Position numbers and translations under genes: made by a program
Notes under the pieces: model-generated
What the model was told of the DNA's origin: nothing
The model's input: the letters and a program-made list of their open reading frames with translations, nothing else
Database searches by the model: none
DNA from: Salinilacustrithrix flava
Lineage (GTDB): Bacteria; Actinomycetota; Acidimicrobiia; Acidimicrobiales; Salinilacustritrichaceae
Assembly (NCBI GenBank): GCA_024128875.1
Contig: JAMYFF010000005.1
Coordinates: forward strand, 223,523-287,522
Direction: 5' to 3'
Length of the DNA: 64,000 nt
Shown: positions 61,427 through 64,000 of the stretch, piece after piece
Numbering within the stretch: position 1 is the first letter of the stretch
How the letters are laid out: each line of letters begins with the position of its first letter

Positions 61427-62938
61427 GTGACCCGAACCAGCCGCCTCGCCGCCGCCGTCGTCGCCGTCCTCGTGCTCTTCGTGCCGGAGAGCGCCGCCGA
61501 GGATGACGGCGCGGTCCACTCCCCCAACCTGGTCCCCGTGGCCAACCTGGCCTACGAGGACCGGTACGGGACCGGCGCCAACCAGGGCACCGACATCGAG
61601 TTCGCCCAGCTGAAGCACAGGGGCAAGGTCCGGGACTTCGCCCTGGCCGGCTCCTACGACAACGGCCTGCAGATCATCGACGTGTCCGACCCGTCGACCC
61701 CGACGGTCGTGGGCACCTACGACTGCGGCATCTCCCAGGGCGACGTGCAGGTCTTCACCCGCGGCAAGCGGACGCTGGCGACGTACACGATGGACGCCGG
61801 GTACACCCTCCAGGAGGAGTCGGCCTGCGTGCGCGAGGCCAAGGCACTCGGGCTGTTCGATCCGACCACGTCCCACCCGCTCGACATCGACCCGATCGGC
61901 GCGATCGCCCCGGATTCGGCCTACGGCCGGGCCGGCATCGGCACCTACATCGTCGACATCACCGACCCGACCCGCCCGAGGACGGTCTCATTCGTCGGCG
62001 TGCCGAAGGGCTCGCACAACCAGACCGTGCACCCGAGCGGCGACTACCTCTACAACTCCAACAGCCAGCTGTACACCACCGCGCTGAACGCCGGGATCGA
62101 GGTGTACGACATCCGCGACCTGGGTGCCCCGCGGCTCGCCGCCGTCCTGCCACTGCCGCCGTTCCCGGGCCTCGGCAGCGAGTCCCACGACATCACGTTC
62201 AACGGGGAGGGCACCCGGGCCTACTCCGCCGCGCTGTCCCACACCGCGATCATCGACACCACCGTGGTCGACCGCCCCCGGATCATCTCGACCATCGTCG
62301 ACCCGACCATCAACGTCCACCACCAGTCGACGAAGGTGACCCTCAGCGACGAGAACCTCGGGGTCACCCGGGACCTCCTCCTCATCGAGGACGAGTTCGC
62401 AGGCGCAGCCGGAGGCGACCCGTGCCCCTCGGGCGGCCTGCACGTCTACGACGTCACCGGTCCCCTCGAGGCCGCGCCCGTGAAGCTCGGCTACTGGAAC
62501 ATCGCCGACCTGCGCCATCCTTCCCTCGAGGCCGACCCGCTCGACCCGTGCACGATGCACGTCTTCCAGGTCTTCCCCGAGGAGGGCATCCTCACGGCCG
62601 CCTTCTACAACGGCGGCGTCCGTGTGGTCGACATCTCCAGCATCGTCGGCATCGCCCTCGGCGCCACGGGCGTCGGACCGCAGGAGATCGCCCACGCCCG
62701 GTTCCCCGACTCCCTCACCTGGGCGGCCAAGACGCCTCGCATCAACCCCGACGGCTCGTTCCACCTGTTCGGCAACGACCTGAACCGCGGCCTCGACGTC
62801 TACCGCTTCGACCCCGCAGCCGAGCGGTCCGACGGGCTCAGCACCTGGCTCGCCGCCGGCGACTTGCCGATCCCGGAGGTCGCCACCGCCGGCTCCGACG
62901 CCACGCTCTTCTGCCTGCTGGGGCGCAACGCGACCTGA
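61427..62938 (+). CDS. secreted LVIVD-repeat protein
   Basis: A 503-residue exported protein with a short signal peptide (TRTSRLAAAVVAVLVLFVPESAAEDD). It contains several LVIVD-type beta-propeller repeats: GLQIIDVSDPSTPTVVGTYD, GTYIVDITDPTRPRTVSFVG, GIEVYDIRDLGAPRLAAVL, GGVRVVDISSIVG. Several cysteines (DCG, ESACV, GDPCPSGG, DPCTMH) could form disulfides. Such proteins are surface or periplasmic with no known activity. A GTG start lies 54 bp after pncB. Confidence 0.87.
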   Translation: MTRTSRLAAAVVAVLVLFVPESAAEDDGAVHSPNLVPVANLAYEDRYGTGANQGTDIEFAQLKHRGKVRDFALAGSYDNGLQIIDVSDPSTPTVVGTYDCGISQGDVQVFTRGKRTLATYTMDAGYTLQEESACVREAKALGLFDPTTSHPLDIDPIGAIAPDSAYGRAGIGTYIVDITDPTRPRTVSFVGVPKGSHNQTVHPSGDYLYNSNSQLYTTALNAGIEVYDIRDLGAPRLAAVLPLPPFPGLGSESHDITFNGEGTRAYSAALSHTAIIDTTVVDRPRIISTIVDPTINVHHQSTKVTLSDENLGVTRDLLLIEDEFAGAAGGDPCPSGGLHVYDVTGPLEAAPVKLGYWNIADLRHPSLEADPLDPCTMHVFQVFPEEGILTAAFYNGGVRVVDISSIVGIALGATGVGPQEIAHARFPDSLTWAAKTPRINPDGSFHLFGNDLNRGLDVYRFDPAAERSDGLSTWLAAGDLPIPEVATAGSDATLFCLLGRNAT

Positions 62939-62961
62939 GCCCACCCCGCTACACAGGCGGC

Positions 62962-63900
62962 ATGCATGCAGTCGGTGTGAACAGCTTCGGTGGTCCAGAT
63001 GCCCTGGAGGTGGTGGAGCTGCCCGATCCGGTTGCCGGCCCGGGCCAGCTCCTGGTCCGGGTGCACGCCGCCACGGTGAACCCCACCGACACCTACGTCC
63101 GCAACGGCGCCCGCGCCGAGCACCAGCGCAAGGACCCGCCCCCGTACGTGCCCGGCATGGACGCGGCCGGCGTCCTCGAGGCGATCGGCGACGGCGTCGA
63201 GACCGACCTGGAGGTCGGCGACCACGTCATGGCCATCGTGCTGCCCGACGGCGCCCACGGCGGCTACTGCCAGCGCCTGGCGCTGCCGGCCGGATCGGTC
63301 GCCCGGATGCCGGCGGGTGCGTCGTTCGCCGAGGCGTCCACCATCCCGATGAACGGGCTCACGGCCCGGTTGGCGCTCGACGAGCTCGACGTCCCCACCG
63401 GCGGCACCGTCGCGGTCACCGGTGCCGCCGGCGCGTTCGGCGGCTACTGCGTCCAGCTGGCCAAGGCCGACGGGCTCCGGGTGATCGCCGACGCGACCGA
63501 GGCCGACGAGCAGCTGGTGCGCGACCTCGGCGCCGACATCGTCGTCCGCCGGGGCGACGGCGTGGCCGAGCGGATCCTCGAGCACGCACCCGGCGGCGTG
63601 GACGGCCTCTGCGACGGCTCCGTCCAGAACGAGGCGCTCTTCCCCGCCATCTGTGACGGTGGCGGCTTCGCCGCGGTGCGGGGCCTGAAGGTCGATGCCC
63701 CCCGGGGCATCCACATGCACCGGGTCTGGGTCAGCCGCTACCTGGAGGAGCAGGCCGAGCTCGACCGGCTGCGCCAGCAGGTGGAGGACGGCCGGGTCAC
63801 CATGCGGGTCGCCCGGACGTTCCCGATGGACCAGGCCGGCGAGGCGCACCGACTGCTCGAGGCCGGCGGCGTCCGCGGGCGCCTCGTCATCGAGCTCTAG
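62962..63900 (+). CDS. zinc-less quinone oxidoreductase / MDR family
   Basis: A 312-residue medium-chain reductase of the NADPH:quinone oxidoreductase type. It has HAATVNPTDTYVRNGA, MDAAGVLEAIGDGV, the cofactor loop VTGAAGAFGGYCVQLAKADG and the C-terminal GGVRGRLVIEL. No structural or catalytic zinc ligands are seen. It starts at ATG 62962, 23 bp after the LVIVD gene, possibly in the same transcript. Confidence 0.9.
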   Translation: MHAVGVNSFGGPDALEVVELPDPVAGPGQLLVRVHAATVNPTDTYVRNGARAEHQRKDPPPYVPGMDAAGVLEAIGDGVETDLEVGDHVMAIVLPDGAHGGYCQRLALPAGSVARMPAGASFAEASTIPMNGLTARLALDELDVPTGGTVAVTGAAGAFGGYCVQLAKADGLRVIADATEADEQLVRDLGADIVVRRGDGVAERILEHAPGGVDGLCDGSVQNEALFPAICDGGGFAAVRGLKVDAPRGIHMHRVWVSRYLEEQAELDRLRQQVEDGRVTMRVARTFPMDQAGEAHRLLEAGGVRGRLVIEL

Positions 63901-63949
63901 ACCTTCCAGGCCGGGGTTCGAGGTGACAGATGGGCCCTGTGGTTGATGG

Positions 63950-64000
63950 TCATGCTGCTTGGCGGCGGCGGTGGGTGTCGAGGATCTCGGAGGGCTTGCG
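63950..64000 (-). CDS. 3' end of a probable transposase (partial)
   Basis: Reading the minus strand from the window edge, the frame translates to RKPSEILDTHRRRQAA then a TGA at 63950-63952. The RKPSEIL element recalls the C-terminus of IS30-type transposases (in their RPRKTLGWKTPAE-like segment), but only 16 residues are visible. The gene is cut by the window edge. It could instead be another protein. Confidence 0.3.
   Translation of the reverse strand, partial: RKPSEILDTHRRRQAA

Overview
The window looks like a chromosomal segment of a high-GC actinobacterium. The best fit is a lineage near the Acidimicrobiia (Iamia/Ilumatobacter-like), but no rRNA or marker gene is present to prove it. The signs are very GC-rich third codon positions, many GTG starts, many ATGA/GTGA start-stop overlaps, a WhiB regulator, several luciferase-like F420/flavin oxidoreductases, a DUF222/13E12-type HNH endonuclease behind a Gram-positive SOS box, an Rv1284-like carbonic anhydrase, and two LigD-type NHEJ polymerases. 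Genes are packed tightly and no gene-free stretch exceeds about 200 bp. I saw no tRNA, rRNA or CRISPR array. Bases 1-181 hold no gene I can support.

Left third (1-22 kb). A minus-strand trio (acyl-CoA thioesterase, lgt, ABC1/UbiB-like kinase) is coupled by ATGA overlaps. Next come a CocE-type hydrolase paired with an ATP-grasp ligase, a stand-alone LigD-type polymerase, two LLM-class oxidoreductases flanking a CLC channel with CBS domains, and a TetR-controlled operon (TetR, di-iron-like PF10118 protein, SDR, FdhF/YdeP oxidoreductase). After these are whiB, a GlcD-type FAD oxidase, a small HTH/85-residue pair divergent from a beta-carbonic anhydrase, and a KhtT/KhtU-type antiporter pair.

Middle third (22-42 kb). 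A minus-strand series holds a PPOX protein, gluconokinase, a secondary-alcohol dehydrogenase, an AI-2E transporter, DUF47/PhoU and Na/Pi cotransporter. A DrrAB-type ABC exporter and an aldo-keto reductase follow. Then come the HNH endonuclease with its LexA box, a methyltransferase, a PE-POL LigD fragment protein lacking a ligase domain, SRPBCC and dienelactone hydrolase proteins, a DUF4214-L,D-transpeptidase fusion and a DUF4389 membrane protein. A probable redox/NO-responsive module follows, made of an Fe-S-type COG2345 regulator divergent from a polytopic membrane protein and a cupin.

Right third (40-64 kb). It holds acyl-CoA dehydrogenases, an M20 peptidase, an LLM oxidoreductase, the pta-ackA operon, a CaCA exchanger, a divergent arsI-like/arsR pair with two palindromic operators, a lipase maturation factor, thymidine kinase, a PAS histidine kinase convergent with a CHASE3/GAF/GGDEF protein, the NAD-salvage operon pncA-pncB, a secreted LVIVD-repeat protein and a quinone oxidoreductase. 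The last 51 bp are probably the end of a transposase.

The most striking gene is an 866-residue fusion of a Baeyer-Villiger-type flavin monooxygenase to an HSL-family alpha/beta-hydrolase (51864-54464, minus). One polypeptide could therefore turn a ketone into an ester and cleave it. The monooxygenase half lacks the signature histidine. Taken together, the window is rich in enzymes for oxidising ketones, alcohols and acyl chains, with DNA-damage, arsenic and probable nitrosative-stress functions among them.
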